64,000 bases of DNA from Streptomyces sp. NBC_01268 (GCF_036240795.1 NZ_CP108454.1:5454001-5518000); one strand, 5' to 3'; shown: positions 9,483 to 19,096, counted from the stretch's first letter. Program-made: numbers and translations. Notes: a model not told the origin generated them from the sequence alone.

Positions 9483-9624
9483 GCCCCGCCGCCGCCCGGG
9501 CCCCGCCGCCGCGAAGTCGCGCGTACGGGACCGCTCCGGCAGGCTTGGATACCGGGGTCGAACACCGGGGGGACCGTCGGGGAACCCCTGGGCGCCGCCC
9601 GGGGGAGTCCGCGAGGAGGCTCGC

Positions 9625-10440
9625 ATGGCGTCCCACACCACCACGTTCCGCGCCGCCGTCACCGCCGTCTGCACCGCCGCGATCGTCGGCGCCGGACCGG
9701 CCGCCCTGGCGCAGACGCCAACCTCCGCGGCCCCGCCGTCCGCCGCCCGGGTGCTCGCCCCCTCGCCCGACCCCTTCCAGGGCCTCACCGCCGACCAGAT
9801 CGGCGACCGGGCGGTGGCCGCCACCCAGTCCGCGACCTCGCTGCGCATGACCGGCCGGGTCGTCTCCGGCGGCGAGCGGCTGGACGTCGACTTCTCGGTC
9901 GACGACCGGAAGCAGTGCACCGGCGTGGTGAGGATCGGGGGCGGCGCCGCCGAACTGCGCCAGTCCGCCGGCGTCACCTACATGAAGGGCGACGAGCGCT
10001 TCTGGCGGGCGTCCATGACCTCCCAGGGCATGCCCGAACCGCAGATCGCCGCCACCATCGAGCTGCTCAAGGGCCGCTGGCTGAAGATCACCCCCGGTCA
10101 GGCCGGCAGCAGCGACCTCAGCGGCGTCTGCGACCTGAAGGCGCTCCTCGCCGACCTCGGCGAGAACGAGGCCGAGCGCAGCGGACTGACCCGAGGGCCC
10201 GACGGCGTGGTGTCCGGCACCCCCGTCGCCACCCTCGTGAAGCACAAGCCCGGCGGGGAGACCACCACCGTGTCCGTCTCCGAGCGCGGCAAGCCGTACA
10301 TCCTCAAGATGGTCAAGACCGGCGGAGACGAACCCGGCGCGATCGTGCTCTCCGAGTACGACAAGCCCGTCAAGGTCGTGATCCCGCCCGCCGACGAGAC
10401 CGTCGACCTCTCCAAGCTGGACCAGGGCACCCCGGCGTGA
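9625..10440 (+). CDS. Secreted protein of LppX/LolA-like type
   Basis: 271 aa. The start at ATG 9625 follows a GAGG element and gives a signal peptide of about 29 residues ending ALA-Q, with no lipobox Cys, so the protein is probably released or wall-associated rather than lipidated. The mature part has the pattern of small beta-rich actinobacterial carriers (DxFxxLTADQIGDRAV..., SLRMTGRV, alternating beta strands, YMKGDERFWRAS). Such folds bind lipids or help lipoprotein transport in mycobacteria (LppX/LprG, LolA-like); that function is only inferred here. It lies between adnA and adnB, 142 bp after the first and 52 bp before the second, which is an odd place for an exported protein. Confidence 0.75.
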   Translation: MASHTTTFRAAVTAVCTAAIVGAGPAALAQTPTSAAPPSAARVLAPSPDPFQGLTADQIGDRAVAATQSATSLRMTGRVVSGGERLDVDFSVDDRKQCTGVVRIGGGAAELRQSAGVTYMKGDERFWRASMTSQGMPEPQIAATIELLKGRWLKITPGQAGSSDLSGVCDLKALLADLGENEAERSGLTRGPDGVVSGTPVATLVKHKPGGETTTVSVSERGKPYILKMVKTGGDEPGAIVLSEYDKPVKVVIPPADETVDLSKLDQGTPA

Positions 10441-10479
10441 CGGACGTCTCGCCCGGCCCGGGATGTCGGTGGGCCCCGT

Positions 10480-10485
10480 TAGCCT
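10480..10485 (+). promoter_or_regulatory. TAGCCT -10 element, candidate leaderless start of adnB
   Basis: TAGCCT ends exactly 7 nt before the GTG at 10493, the distance expected when transcription begins on the start codon. No good -35 is visible. Confidence 0.45.
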
Positions 10486-10492
10486 CTTTGGA

Positions 10493-13400
10493 GTGACCGC
10501 ACGCATCACCGACCCCGAGCAGCTCAAGGAGCTCCTCGGCATCCCGTTCACCCCGGAGCAGACGGCCTGCATCATCGCGCCGCCCGCCCCGCAGGTCATC
10601 GTGGCCGGAGCCGGCTCCGGCAAGACCACCGTGATGGCCGCCCGGGTGGTCTGGCTCGTCGGCACGGGCCAGGTAGCCCCCGAGCAGGTCCTCGGGCTCA
10701 CCTTCACCAACAAGGCCGCCGGCGAGCTCGCCGAGCGCGTGCGCACCGCCCTCGTCCGGGCCGGGGTCACCGACCCCGACGTCATCGACCCCGACGACCC
10801 CCCGGGCGAGCCCCGCATCTCGACGTACCACGCCTTCGCCGGGCAGCTCCTCACCGACCACGGCCTGCGCATCGGCCTGGAGCCCACCTCACGGCTGCTC
10901 GCCGACGCCACCCGCTACCAGCTCGCCGCCCGCGTGCTGCGCGAGGCCCCCGGCCCGTACCCCGCGCTCACCAAGTCCTTCCCGACCCTGGTCGGCGACC
11001 TCCTCGCGCTCGACGCCGAGCTCGCCGAGCACCTCGTCCGCCCGCAGGACCTCAGGGCGTACGACACCGGGCTGCTCGACGCCCTGTCCCGCGCCAAGCT
11101 CACCAACGCCGACCTGCGCAAGGTCCCCGAGGCCGCCGCCGCCCGCCGCGAGCTCCTCGACCTCGTCGTGCGCTACCGCGCCGCCAAGCGCTCCCGCGAC
11201 CTCCTCGACTTCGGCGACCAGATCGCCCTCTCCGCCGAGCTCGCCACCACCCGCCCCGAGGTCGGCGCGATCCTCCGGGACGAGTTCCGGGTCGTCCTCC
11301 TCGACGAGTACCAGGACACCTCCGTCGCCCAGCGGCTGCTCCTGTCCGGGCTCTTCGGACAGGGCACCGGGCACGCCGTGACCGCCGTCGGCGACCCCTG
11401 CCAGGCCATCTACGGCTGGCGCGGCGCCTCCGTCGCCAACCTCGACGACTTCCCCGAGCACTTCCCGTACCGCGACGGCAGCCCGGCCGCCCGCTACGCC
11501 CTCTCCGAGAACCGGCGCAGCGGCGGCCGCCTCCTCGACCTCGCCAACGGGCTCGCCGCCCCCCTGCGCGCCATGCACGCGGGCGTCGAGGCCCTGCGGC
11601 CCGCGCCCGGCGCCGAGCACGACGGCGGCGTCCGCATCGCCCTCCTCCCCACCCACGCGGAGGAGATCGACTGGCTCGCCGACTCCCTCGCCCACCTCGT
11701 CCGCACCGGCACCGAACCGGGCGAGATCGCCGTCCTGTGCCGCACGGCCGGCGACTTCCCCGCCATCCAGGCCGCCCTCGTCGCCCGGGACGTCCCCGTC
11801 GAGGTCGTCGGCCTCTCCGGGCTGCTCCACCTGCCCGAGGTCGCCGACCTCGTCGCCGTCTGCGAGGTCCTCCAGGACCCGGGCGCCAACGCCTCCCTCG
11901 TGCGGCTCCTCACCGGCCCCCGCTGGCGCATCGGCCCCCGCGACCTGGCCCTCCTCGGCCGCCGCGCCCGGCTGCTCGTGTACCGGCCCGGAGGCGGACC
12001 GGACGACCCCGACCAGCGGCTCGCCGCCGCCGTCGAGGGCGTCGACCCGGCCGAGGTGGTCTCCCTCGCGGACGCCCTCGACACCTTCCTGGACTCCGGC
12101 GGCCCGGGCGGCGAGGACGACGGACTGCCCTTCTCGGCCGAGGCCCGGGTCCGCTTCGCCCGCCTCGCCACCGAGCTGCGCGCCCTGCGCACCTCGCTCG
12201 CCGACCCCCTCATGGACGTGCTGCACCGGGTGCTCAACGCCACCGGACTGGAGGTCGAGCTCTCCGCCTCCCCGCACGCCCTGGCCGCCCGCCGCCGCGA
12301 GACCCTGGCCGGCTTCCTCGACACGGCCGCCGGCTTCGCCTCCCTCGACGGCGAGGCCACCCTCCTCGCCTTCCTCGGCTTCCTGCGCACGGCCGCGCAG
12401 TACGAGAAGGGCCTGGACCACGCCCTGCCCGGCGGCGAGAACACCGTCAAGGTGATGACCGCGCACAAGTCCAAGGGGCTGGAGTGGGACGTCGTCGCGG
12501 TGCCCGGCCTGGTCGCCGGGCAGTTCCCGTCCGCCCGCGCCCGCGAGTCCTGGACCTCGCAGCCCCAGGTCCTGCCGCACGCCCTGCGCGGCGACGCGGC
12601 CACGCTGCCCGCGGTCGACGGCTGGGACTCCAAGGCCCTCGGCGCCTTCAAGACCGCCCTGCGCGAGCACCAGCACACCGAGGAGCTCCGCCTCGGCTAC
12701 GTGACCTTCACCCGCCCCCGCTCCCTCCTCCTCGGCTCCGCGCACTGGTGGGGCCCGGCCCAGAAGAAGCCCCGCGGCCCCTCCGACTTCCTCCAGGCCC
12801 TCTACCGCCACTGCGAGACGGGCCACGGCGAGATCGAGGCCTGGGCCGACGCCCCGGAGGAGGACGCGGAGAACCCCCTCCTCGCGGCCGACCTGACGGA
12901 CCAGGCCTGGCCCCTGCCGCTGGACGAGGAGAGCCTGAGGCGACGGCGGGAGGCGGCCGAGCAGGTGCTGTCCCGGCTGTGGGCCCACGCCCCCCAGGGG
13001 CAGGGGACGCCGGCTCCCCGGTACCAGGGGGCGCCGGTGGCGCCCGCCGCCCAGGACCCGTACGACGAGGACCTGTGGCTCCCGGAGGAGGACTGGACCG
13101 AGAGCGCCCCGCACCTGGACGCCACCGCCGCCCACCCGGACGCCCCCGCTACCCACCCGGACGTCCCCGCCCAGCGCCACGAGCCCCTCTCCGCGGAGGA
13201 CGCCAAGGCCATCGCCTCCTGGGACCGGGACCTCACCGCCCTCACCGCGGAGCTGCACCGGTCCCGCGCCACCACCAGGGACGTCGTCCTCCCCGCGTAC
13301 CTCTCCGCCTCCCAGGTCCTCCGCCTCGCCGCCGACCCCGACGGCTTCGCGAAGGAGCTGGCCCGGCCCATGCCGAAGCCGCCGCAGCCCGCCGCCCGCC

Positions 13401-13915
13401 GCGGCACCCGGTTCCACGCCTGGGTGGAGTCGCGGTTCGAGGAGCTGCCGCTGCCCCTGCTCGGCCCGGACGAGCTGCCCGGCGGCGAGGAGTTCGCGGG
13501 GGAGCCGGAGATCGTGGACGAGCGGGACCTGGACGCCCTCAAGGAGGCCTTCGGCCGCACGCCGTACGCCCACCGCACCCCGTACCGGGTGGAGATCCCC
13601 GTCCACCTCTCGCTCGCGGGGCGGGTGGTCCGGGGCCGGATCGACGCCGTCTACCGGGACCCGGACTCCGGCGCGTACGAGATCGTCGACTGGAAGACCA
13701 GCCGGCTGCGCACCGCGGACCCGCTCCAGCTCGCGATCTACCGGCTCGCCTGGGCCGAACAGCACGGACTGGCCCCGGAGGAGGTCGCCGCCGCCTTCGT
13801 CTACGTGCGGACGGGGGAGGTCGTGCGCCCCGCGCGGCTGCCGGGCCGGGCCGAGCTGGAGGCGCTGCTGCTCGGCGGGGACTCCCCGGACGGGGACCCC
13901 GTCGGCGCCGGATAG
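10493..13915 (+). CDS. adnB: AdnB-type ATP-dependent DNA helicase/nuclease subunit
   Basis: 1140 aa from GTG 10493; an in-frame ATG at 10463 would add ten unlikely residues. SF1A motor motifs are intact: GAGSGKTT (about 39-46), LLDEYQDTS (about 270), GDPCQAIYGWRGA, MTAHKSKGLEWD and YVTFTRPRSLL. The C-terminal nuclease has EIVDWKTSRLR (about 1063), and QLAIYRLAW follows as in RecB-family nucleases. It has no C-terminal cysteine cluster, unlike its partner. In mycobacteria AdnB is the main translocating motor of the break-resecting AdnAB complex. A Pro/His/Asp-rich spacer near 880-910 separates motor and nuclease parts. The stop codon TAG at 13913 doubles as part of a possible -10 for the next gene. 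Confidence 0.9.
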   Translation: MTARITDPEQLKELLGIPFTPEQTACIIAPPAPQVIVAGAGSGKTTVMAARVVWLVGTGQVAPEQVLGLTFTNKAAGELAERVRTALVRAGVTDPDVIDPDDPPGEPRISTYHAFAGQLLTDHGLRIGLEPTSRLLADATRYQLAARVLREAPGPYPALTKSFPTLVGDLLALDAELAEHLVRPQDLRAYDTGLLDALSRAKLTNADLRKVPEAAAARRELLDLVVRYRAAKRSRDLLDFGDQIALSAELATTRPEVGAILRDEFRVVLLDEYQDTSVAQRLLLSGLFGQGTGHAVTAVGDPCQAIYGWRGASVANLDDFPEHFPYRDGSPAARYALSENRRSGGRLLDLANGLAAPLRAMHAGVEALRPAPGAEHDGGVRIALLPTHAEEIDWLADSLAHLVRTGTEPGEIAVLCRTAGDFPAIQAALVARDVPVEVVGLSGLLHLPEVADLVAVCEVLQDPGANASLVRLLTGPRWRIGPRDLALLGRRARLLVYRPGGGPDDPDQRLAAAVEGVDPAEVVSLADALDTFLDSGGPGGEDDGLPFSAEARVRFARLATELRALRTSLADPLMDVLHRVLNATGLEVELSASPHALAARRRETLAGFLDTAAGFASLDGEATLLAFLGFLRTAAQYEKGLDHALPGGENTVKVMTAHKSKGLEWDVVAVPGLVAGQFPSARARESWTSQPQVLPHALRGDAATLPAVDGWDSKALGAFKTALREHQHTEELRLGYVTFTRPRSLLLGSAHWWGPAQKKPRGPSDFLQALYRHCETGHGEIEAWADAPEEDAENPLLAADLTDQAWPLPLDEESLRRRREAAEQVLSRLWAHAPQGQGTPAPRYQGAPVAPAAQDPYDEDLWLPEEDWTESAPHLDATAAHPDAPATHPDVPAQRHEPLSAEDAKAIASWDRDLTALTAELHRSRATTRDVVLPAYLSASQVLRLAADPDGFAKELARPMPKPPQPAARRGTRFHAWVESRFEELPLPLLGPDELPGGEEFAGEPEIVDERDLDALKEAFGRTPYAHRTPYRVEIPVHLSLAGRVVRGRIDAVYRDPDSGAYEIVDWKTSRLRTADPLQLAIYRLAWAEQHGLAPEEVAAAFVYVRTGEVVRPARLPGRAELEALLLGGDSPDGDPVGAG

Positions 13916-13918
13916 GCT
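13913..13918 (+). promoter_or_regulatory. TAGGCT -10 element overlapping the adnB stop, candidate leaderless start
   Basis: TAGGCT sits 7 nt before ATG 13926; its first three bases are the adnB stop codon. The same bases downstream (CGGAG) could alternatively be read as a weak ribosome binding site. Confidence 0.4.
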
Positions 13919-13925
13919 CGGAGCC

Positions 13926-15344
13926 ATGAGCCAGACCCCGGACAACGCCGTCCGCACCGCACGGACCGAGACCGTACGCGCGTACGTCGAGCAGCACCGC
14001 GCCGCCTTCCTCGACGAGCTCGCCGAGTGGCTGCGCATCCCCTCGGTGTCGGCGCAGCCCGACCGCGCGGACGACGTGCGGCGCAGCGCGGACTGGCTCG
14101 CCGACCGGCTGGCCGGGACCGGCTTCCCCACCGTGGAGGTCTGGGAGACGGACGGCGCCCCGGCGGTGTTCGCCGAGTGGGCGTCCGGGGAGCCGGACGC
14201 GCCGACCGTGCTGGTCTACGGGCACCACGACGTGCAGCCCGCCGCCCGCGAGGACGGCTGGCACACCGACCCGTTCGAGCCCACGGTCGTCGACGGCCGG
14301 ATGTACGCGCGGGGCGCCGCCGACGACAAGGGCCAGGTGTTCTTCCACACCCTCGGGGTCCGCGCGCACCTCGCCGCCACCGGCCGCACCGCGCCCGCGG
14401 TCAACCTCAAGCTGCTCGTGGAGGGTGAGGAGGAGTCCGGTTCGCCGCACTTCCGCGCCCTCGTGGAGAAGCACGCCGACCGGCTGGCCACCGACATCGT
14501 GATCGTCTCCGACACCGGCATGTGGTCCGAGACCACCCCGACCGTGTGCACCGGCATGCGCGGGGTCGCCGACTGCGAGATCGACCTGTACGGCCCCGAC
14601 CAGGACATCCACTCCGGTTCCTTCGGCGGCGCCGTGCCCAACCCGGCCACCGTCGCCGGCCGGATCGTCGCCGCCCTGCACGACGCGGACGAGCGGGTCG
14701 CGATCCCCGGCTTCTACGACGGGGTCACCGAGCTCTCCGACGCCGAGCGGGCGCTCATCGCCGAGCTGCCCTTCGACGAGACCGGCTGGCTGACCACCGC
14801 CAGGTCGCACGGCACCCTCGGCGAGGCCGGCTACTCCACCCTGGAGCGCGTCTGGGCCCGCCCCACCGCCGAGGTCAACGGCATCGGCGGCGGCTACCAG
14901 GGCCCCGGCGGGAAGACGATCGTCCCCGCCTCCGCCCACCTCAAGCTCTCCTTCCGGCTCGTCGCCGGACAGGACCCGGAGCACATCGAGAGCGCCGTCC
15001 GCGGCTGGCTGGCCGGGCTGGTCCCGGCGGGCGTCCGGTACGAGATCGTCTTCGGCGCCCCGACCCGGCCCTGTCTCACACCGCTGGACCACCCGGCCCT
15101 GAAGGCCGTGGCCGGGGCGATGAGCCTCGCCTTCGACGGCGCCAAGGTCCGCTACACCCGCGAGGGCGGCTCGGGACCGGCCGCCGACCTCCAGGACGTG
15201 CTGGGCGCGCCGGTGCTGTTCCTGGGCATCTCGGTGCCGTCCGACGGCTGGCACGCACCGAACGAGAAGGTCGAGCTCGACCTGCTCATGAAGGGCGTCG
15301 AGGCCTCCGCTCACCTGTGGGGCGAGCTGCCCGCCGCCCTCTGA
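13926..15344 (+). CDS. M20-family dipeptidase/metallopeptidase
   Basis: 472 aa, full length for bacterial M20 dipeptidases (PepV/carnosinase-like group). Metal-site motifs are present in order: VLVYGHHDVQP (His ligand, about 98), ARGAADDKGQ (bridging Asp and following), EGEEESGSP (catalytic Glu pair, about 165), SDTGMW, and a C-terminal WHAPNEKV segment with the last His ligand (about 443). It should hydrolyse small peptides in the cytosol; no signal peptide. It starts 10 bp after adnB stops. Specific substrate cannot be deduced. Confidence 0.93.
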   Translation: MSQTPDNAVRTARTETVRAYVEQHRAAFLDELAEWLRIPSVSAQPDRADDVRRSADWLADRLAGTGFPTVEVWETDGAPAVFAEWASGEPDAPTVLVYGHHDVQPAAREDGWHTDPFEPTVVDGRMYARGAADDKGQVFFHTLGVRAHLAATGRTAPAVNLKLLVEGEEESGSPHFRALVEKHADRLATDIVIVSDTGMWSETTPTVCTGMRGVADCEIDLYGPDQDIHSGSFGGAVPNPATVAGRIVAALHDADERVAIPGFYDGVTELSDAERALIAELPFDETGWLTTARSHGTLGEAGYSTLERVWARPTAEVNGIGGGYQGPGGKTIVPASAHLKLSFRLVAGQDPEHIESAVRGWLAGLVPAGVRYEIVFGAPTRPCLTPLDHPALKAVAGAMSLAFDGAKVRYTREGGSGPAADLQDVLGAPVLFLGISVPSDGWHAPNEKVELDLLMKGVEASAHLWGELPAAL

Positions 15345-15434
15345 GCGGCCCGGCGGGCCCGAGCGCGGGCCCGCCGGCCGACCGTCCTGACGCCGAACGC
15401 AGAAACCACCGATCCGGGGGAGTTGGAAGCACCT

Positions 15435-16391
15435 GTGAGCACCTTCCGTTACGAGGCCGGGGACCGTCCGATCGGACTGACCGCCCCGAGCGGCATCGAC
15501 CGCGCCGCCCACCACCGCCTGGACGAGGCGTGGCTGGCGGCCGCCTGGAGCCACCCGACCACCCGGGTGTTCGTGGTCTCGGGGGGACAGGTGCTCATCG
15601 ACGAGCCCGCCGACGACGCCGACGGCCGGACCGAGCTGGTGATGACCCCGGCCTTCGAGGCCCCGGTCACCGAGACCCACCGCTACTTCCTGGGCACGGA
15701 CGCCGACGGCGTCTCCTACTTCGCGCTGCAGAAGGACAGCCTGCCGGGCCGCATGGACCAGTCCGCTCGGCCCGCCGGGCTGCGCGAGGCGGGGCTGCTG
15801 CTGTCGCCGCGCGACGCGGGCCTGATGGTGCACGCGGTGGCGCTGGAGAACTGGCAGCGGCTGCACCGCTTCTGCTCGCGCTGCGGCGAGCGGACCGTGG
15901 TGGCCGCGGCCGGCCACATCCGCCGCTGCCAGGCCTGCGGCGCCGAGCACTACCCGCGCACCGACCCGGCCGTGATCATGCTGGTCACCGACGACCAGGA
16001 CCGGGCGCTGCTCGGCCGCCAGGTGCACTGGCCCGAGGGCCGCTTCTCCACCCTCGCGGGCTTCGTCGAGCCGGGCGAGTCCATCGAGCAGTCGGTGGCG
16101 CGCGAGGTCTTCGAGGAGGCCGGCGTCACGGTCGGCGAGGTCGAGTACGTCGCCAGCCAGCCCTGGCCCTTCCCGTCCAGCCTGATGCTGGGCTTCTTCG
16201 CCCGCGCGACCTCCTCGGAGATCGCCGTCGACGGCGAGGAGATCCAGGAGGCCCGCTGGTTCTCCCGCGAGGACCTGGCCGCCGCGTTCGAGTCGGGCGA
16301 GGTCCTGCCGCCGTACGGCATCTCGATCGCCTCGCGGCTGATCGAGCTCTGGTACGGGAAGCCGCTGCCGAAGCCGGGCGACGTGGTCTGA
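15435..16391 (+). CDS. nudC: NAD(+) diphosphatase NudC
   Basis: 318 aa from GTG 15435 (an in-frame TTG at 15423 is possible). It has the zinc ribbon of NudC, CSRCG (about 147) and CQACG (about 166), followed by a complete Nudix box GFVEPGESIEQSVAREV with FEEAGV (about 209-231) and the NudC signature SQPWPFPSS. The enzyme cleaves NAD(H) to NMN(H) and AMP and removes NAD caps from RNA in characterised family members. Located between the M20 peptidase gene and mycoredoxin on the opposite strand, and ends at a strong shared terminator. M. tuberculosis has nudC in the same position next to mrx1. Confidence 0.95.
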   Translation: MSTFRYEAGDRPIGLTAPSGIDRAAHHRLDEAWLAAAWSHPTTRVFVVSGGQVLIDEPADDADGRTELVMTPAFEAPVTETHRYFLGTDADGVSYFALQKDSLPGRMDQSARPAGLREAGLLLSPRDAGLMVHAVALENWQRLHRFCSRCGERTVVAAAGHIRRCQACGAEHYPRTDPAVIMLVTDDQDRALLGRQVHWPEGRFSTLAGFVEPGESIEQSVAREVFEEAGVTVGEVEYVASQPWPFPSSLMLGFFARATSSEIAVDGEEIQEARWFSREDLAAAFESGEVLPPYGISIASRLIELWYGKPLPKPGDVV

Positions 16392-16447
16392 CACGGCCGG
16401 GCCCGCCGAGCGGCCCGAGCCGTGCCCAGGCGCATGCGGAACGCGAA

Positions 16448-16484
16448 CGGCCCCCTCCCGGCACTGCCGGGAGGGGGCCGTTTT
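16448..16484 (+). terminator. Convergent terminator between nudC and mycoredoxin
   Basis: A perfect 15-bp GC-rich stem (16448-16462 with 16466-16480, 3-nt loop) followed by TTTT. It can stop transcription of nudC and, less ideally, of the convergent mycoredoxin gene. Confidence 0.9.
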
Positions 16485-16508
16485 CGGCCAAGGGCACGAG
16501 GGGCCGGC

Positions 16509-16751
16509 TCAGACGCCGACCTTCTGCTTGACCTGCGCGAGCGACGGGTTCGTCAGCGTCGAACCGTCCGGGAAGAGCACGGTCGGGACGGTCTGGTTGC
16601 CCCCATTGGCCTTCTCCACGAACGCGGCCGACTCGGGGTCCTGCTCGATGTTGACCTCGGTGTACGCGATGCCCTCGCGGTCCATCTGGCTCTTCAGCCG
16701 GCGGCAGTAGCCGCACCACGTCGTGCTGTACATCGTCACAGTGCCCTGCAT
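16509..16751 (-). CDS. mrx1: Mycoredoxin (glutaredoxin-like)
   Basis: 80 aa from ATG 16751, preceded at a good distance by GAGGAG. Short thioredoxin fold with active site C13-G-Y-C16, the signature of mycoredoxin-1, plus TVPTVLFPDG (cis-Pro loop). Mycoredoxin reduces mixed disulfides formed with mycothiol, the low-molecular-weight thiol of actinobacteria. A perfect sigma-R promoter lies 43 bp upstream, so the gene should be induced by thiol oxidation via SigR, whose own gene is at the other end of the window. The pairing with nudC and uvrD2 is the same as in mycobacteria. Confidence 0.95.
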   Translation of the reverse strand: MQGTVTMYSTTWCGYCRRLKSQMDREGIAYTEVNIEQDPESAAFVEKANGGNQTVPTVLFPDGSTLTNPSLAQVKQKVGV

Positions 16752-16793
16752 GGCCTGGCGCTCCTCTGTCTCGCGGTCGGGTGCCGAGAGGAG

Positions 16794-16819
16794 AACGTAC
16801 GCGGTCCCCCGGCCATTCC
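16794..16819 (-). promoter_or_regulatory. Sigma-R promoter of mycoredoxin
   Basis: On the minus strand GGAAT (16819-16815), an 18-nt spacer and GTT (16796-16794) match the GGAAT-N18-GTT consensus of SigR exactly. Transcription would begin about 35 nt before ATG 16751. Confidence 0.88.
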
Positions 16820-16912
16820 CGCATCCGGCCCGTTCCGTATTCGTATGACCGGTGCCACACCCCTGTGGACAGGCCTCCGCATCCACCCCCGGGAACCTGG
16901 CAGCATGGCGGA

Positions 16913-19096
16913 GTGACACCAGCAACGCACTCCACTTTCTTCCCGCAGGTCCCCGAGACGGCCGACGCGGTGCTCGACGGGCTCGACCCCGAGCAGCGCG
17001 AGGTCGCCCTGGCCCTGCACGGACCGGTGTGCGTCCTCGCCGGAGCGGGCACGGGCAAGACCCGGGCCATCACCCACCGCATCGCCTACGGGGTGAGGGC
17101 GGGCATCCTGGCGCCCGCGAGCGTGCTCGCCGTCACCTTCACCAACCGCGCCGCCGGCGAGATGCGCGGCCGGCTCCGCCAGCTCGGCGCGGGCGGCGTC
17201 CAGGCCCGCACCTTCCACTCGGCGGCGCTGCGCCAGCTCCAGTACTTCTGGCCGAAAGCGGTCGGTGGCGAGCTGCCCCGGCTCCTGGAGCGGAAGGTCC
17301 AGCTGGTCGCCGACGCGGCCGCCCGCTGCCGGATCCGGCTCGACCGGAACGAGCTGCGGGACGTCACGAGCGAGATCGAGTGGGCCAAGGTCACCCAGAC
17401 CGTCCCCGCCGACTACCCGGCCGCCGTCGCCAAGTCGGTGCGCGACGCCCCCCGCGACCCGGCCGAGATCGGCCAGGTCTACGCGATGTACGAGCAGCTC
17501 AAGCGCGACCGCGACGTCATCGACTTCGAGGACGTGCTGCTGCTCACGGTCGCCATCCTCCAGGACCGGCACGACATCGCCGACCAGATCCGCCGCCAGT
17601 ACCAGCACTTCGTGGTGGACGAGTACCAGGACGTCTCGCCGCTCCAGCAGCGGCTGCTCGACCTGTGGCTCGGCGAGCGCGACACCCTGTGCGTGGTCGG
17701 CGACGCCAGCCAGACCATCTACTCCTTCACCGGCGCCACCCCCGACCACCTGCTGAACTTCCGCACCCGCCACCCGGACGCGACCGTGGTCAAGCTGGTC
17801 CGGGACTACCGGTCCACCCCCCAGGTCGTCCACCTGGCCAACGGGCTGCTCAGCCAGGCCCGCGGCCGGGCCGCCGAGCACCGCCTGGAGCTGATCTCCC
17901 AGCGCGATCCGGGCCCCGAGCCCGGCTACACCGAGTACGCGGACGAGCCGGCCGAGGCGGAGGGCACCGCCCGCCGCGTCCGGGACCTGATCGCCGCCGG
18001 CGTCCCCGCCGGCGAGATCGCCGTGCTCTACCGGATCAACGCCCAGTCCGAGGTCTACGAGCAGGCCCTCGCCGACGCCGGCGTGCCCTACCAGCTGCGC
18101 GGAGCCGAGCGCTTCTTCGACCGCGAGGAGGTGCGCAAGGCGGGCGTGGCGCTGCGCGGCGCCGCCCGCGCCGGAGGGAACGACGCGCTCCTCGACGACG
18201 TCGAGGACCTGCCGGCCCAGGTCCGCGCGGTGCTCTCCAGCACCGGCTGGACCGAACGGCCGCCGACCGGCTCGGGCGCGGTCCGGGACCGCTGGGAGTC
18301 GCTGGCCGCGCTGGTCCGGCTGGCCGAGGACTTCGCCCGGGCCAGGCCCGGCGCCACCCTCTCCGACCTGGTCGCCGAGCTCGACGAGCGGGCCGCCGCC
18401 CAGCACGCGCCCACCGTCCAGGGCGTCACGCTGGCCTCGCTGCACGCCGCCAAGGGCCTGGAGTGGGACGCCGTCTTCCTGGTCGGCCTCGCCGAGGGCA
18501 TGATGCCGATCACCTACGCCAAGACCGACGAGCAGGTCGAGGAGGAGCGCCGGCTGCTCTATGTGGGCGTCACCCGGGCCCGGGTCCACCTGACGCTCTC
18601 CTGGGCGCTCTCGCGCTCCCCGGGCGGCCGCGCCTCCCGGCGCCCCACCCGCTTCCTCAAGGGCCTGAGGCCCGGCTCCGGCGCCCTCGGCACGGCCGGC
18701 ACGGGCGGTGGCGGCGGGATCGAGCGCGGTACGGGCGCCGCCCCCGAGCGGCGCAGGCGGCGCGGCCCGGCCCGTTGCCGGGTCTGCGGCGCCACGCTCA
18801 CCGAGGCCGGCGAGATGAAGCTGATGCGCTGCGAGGACTGCCCGTCGGACATGGACGAGGGGCTGTACGAGCGCCTGCGCGAGTGGCGCGCGGGACAGGC
18901 GGGGCAGCTTGGCCAGCCGGCGTATTGCGTGTTCACCGACAAGACGCTCATGGCGATCGCCGAACGCGTACCGGACTCCGCGGGGGAGCTGGCCGCGATC
19001 TCCGGGGTGGGCGCCCGCAAGCTGGACCGCTTCGGAGCCGATGTTCTCGCCATCTGCGCAGGTGAGGACCGTGGAGGAAGCCACGACGAGACCTGA
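16913..19096 (+). CDS. uvrD2: ATP-dependent DNA helicase UvrD2
   Basis: 727 aa from GTG 16913. SF1A helicase with GAGTGKT (about 44-50), VVDEYQDVSP (about 233), GDASQTIYSFTGA, SLHAAKGLEWD and YVGVTRARVHL. After the motor comes a four-cysteine module, CRVCG (about 622) and CEDC (about 640), then a C-terminal HRDC domain (about 655-722, FTDKTLMAIAERVP). Cys4 plus HRDC is the layout of mycobacterial UvrD2, where the Cys4 module is needed for unwinding. It is divergent from mycoredoxin; the promoters share about 160 bp. No terminator separates it from the wblC promoter that starts directly after it. Confidence 0.94.
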   Translation: MTPATHSTFFPQVPETADAVLDGLDPEQREVALALHGPVCVLAGAGTGKTRAITHRIAYGVRAGILAPASVLAVTFTNRAAGEMRGRLRQLGAGGVQARTFHSAALRQLQYFWPKAVGGELPRLLERKVQLVADAAARCRIRLDRNELRDVTSEIEWAKVTQTVPADYPAAVAKSVRDAPRDPAEIGQVYAMYEQLKRDRDVIDFEDVLLLTVAILQDRHDIADQIRRQYQHFVVDEYQDVSPLQQRLLDLWLGERDTLCVVGDASQTIYSFTGATPDHLLNFRTRHPDATVVKLVRDYRSTPQVVHLANGLLSQARGRAAEHRLELISQRDPGPEPGYTEYADEPAEAEGTARRVRDLIAAGVPAGEIAVLYRINAQSEVYEQALADAGVPYQLRGAERFFDREEVRKAGVALRGAARAGGNDALLDDVEDLPAQVRAVLSSTGWTERPPTGSGAVRDRWESLAALVRLAEDFARARPGATLSDLVAELDERAAAQHAPTVQGVTLASLHAAKGLEWDAVFLVGLAEGMMPITYAKTDEQVEEERRLLYVGVTRARVHLTLSWALSRSPGGRASRRPTRFLKGLRPGSGALGTAGTGGGGGIERGTGAAPERRRRRGPARCRVCGATLTEAGEMKLMRCEDCPSDMDEGLYERLREWRAGQAGQLGQPAYCVFTDKTLMAIAERVPDSAGELAAISGVGARKLDRFGADVLAICAGEDRGGSHDET

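Noticed and set aside
5871..9977. Very long open frame on the minus strand across adnA
   Set aside because: Shadow of adnA caused by high GC third positions; no domain and Gly/Ala/Val-biased translation.
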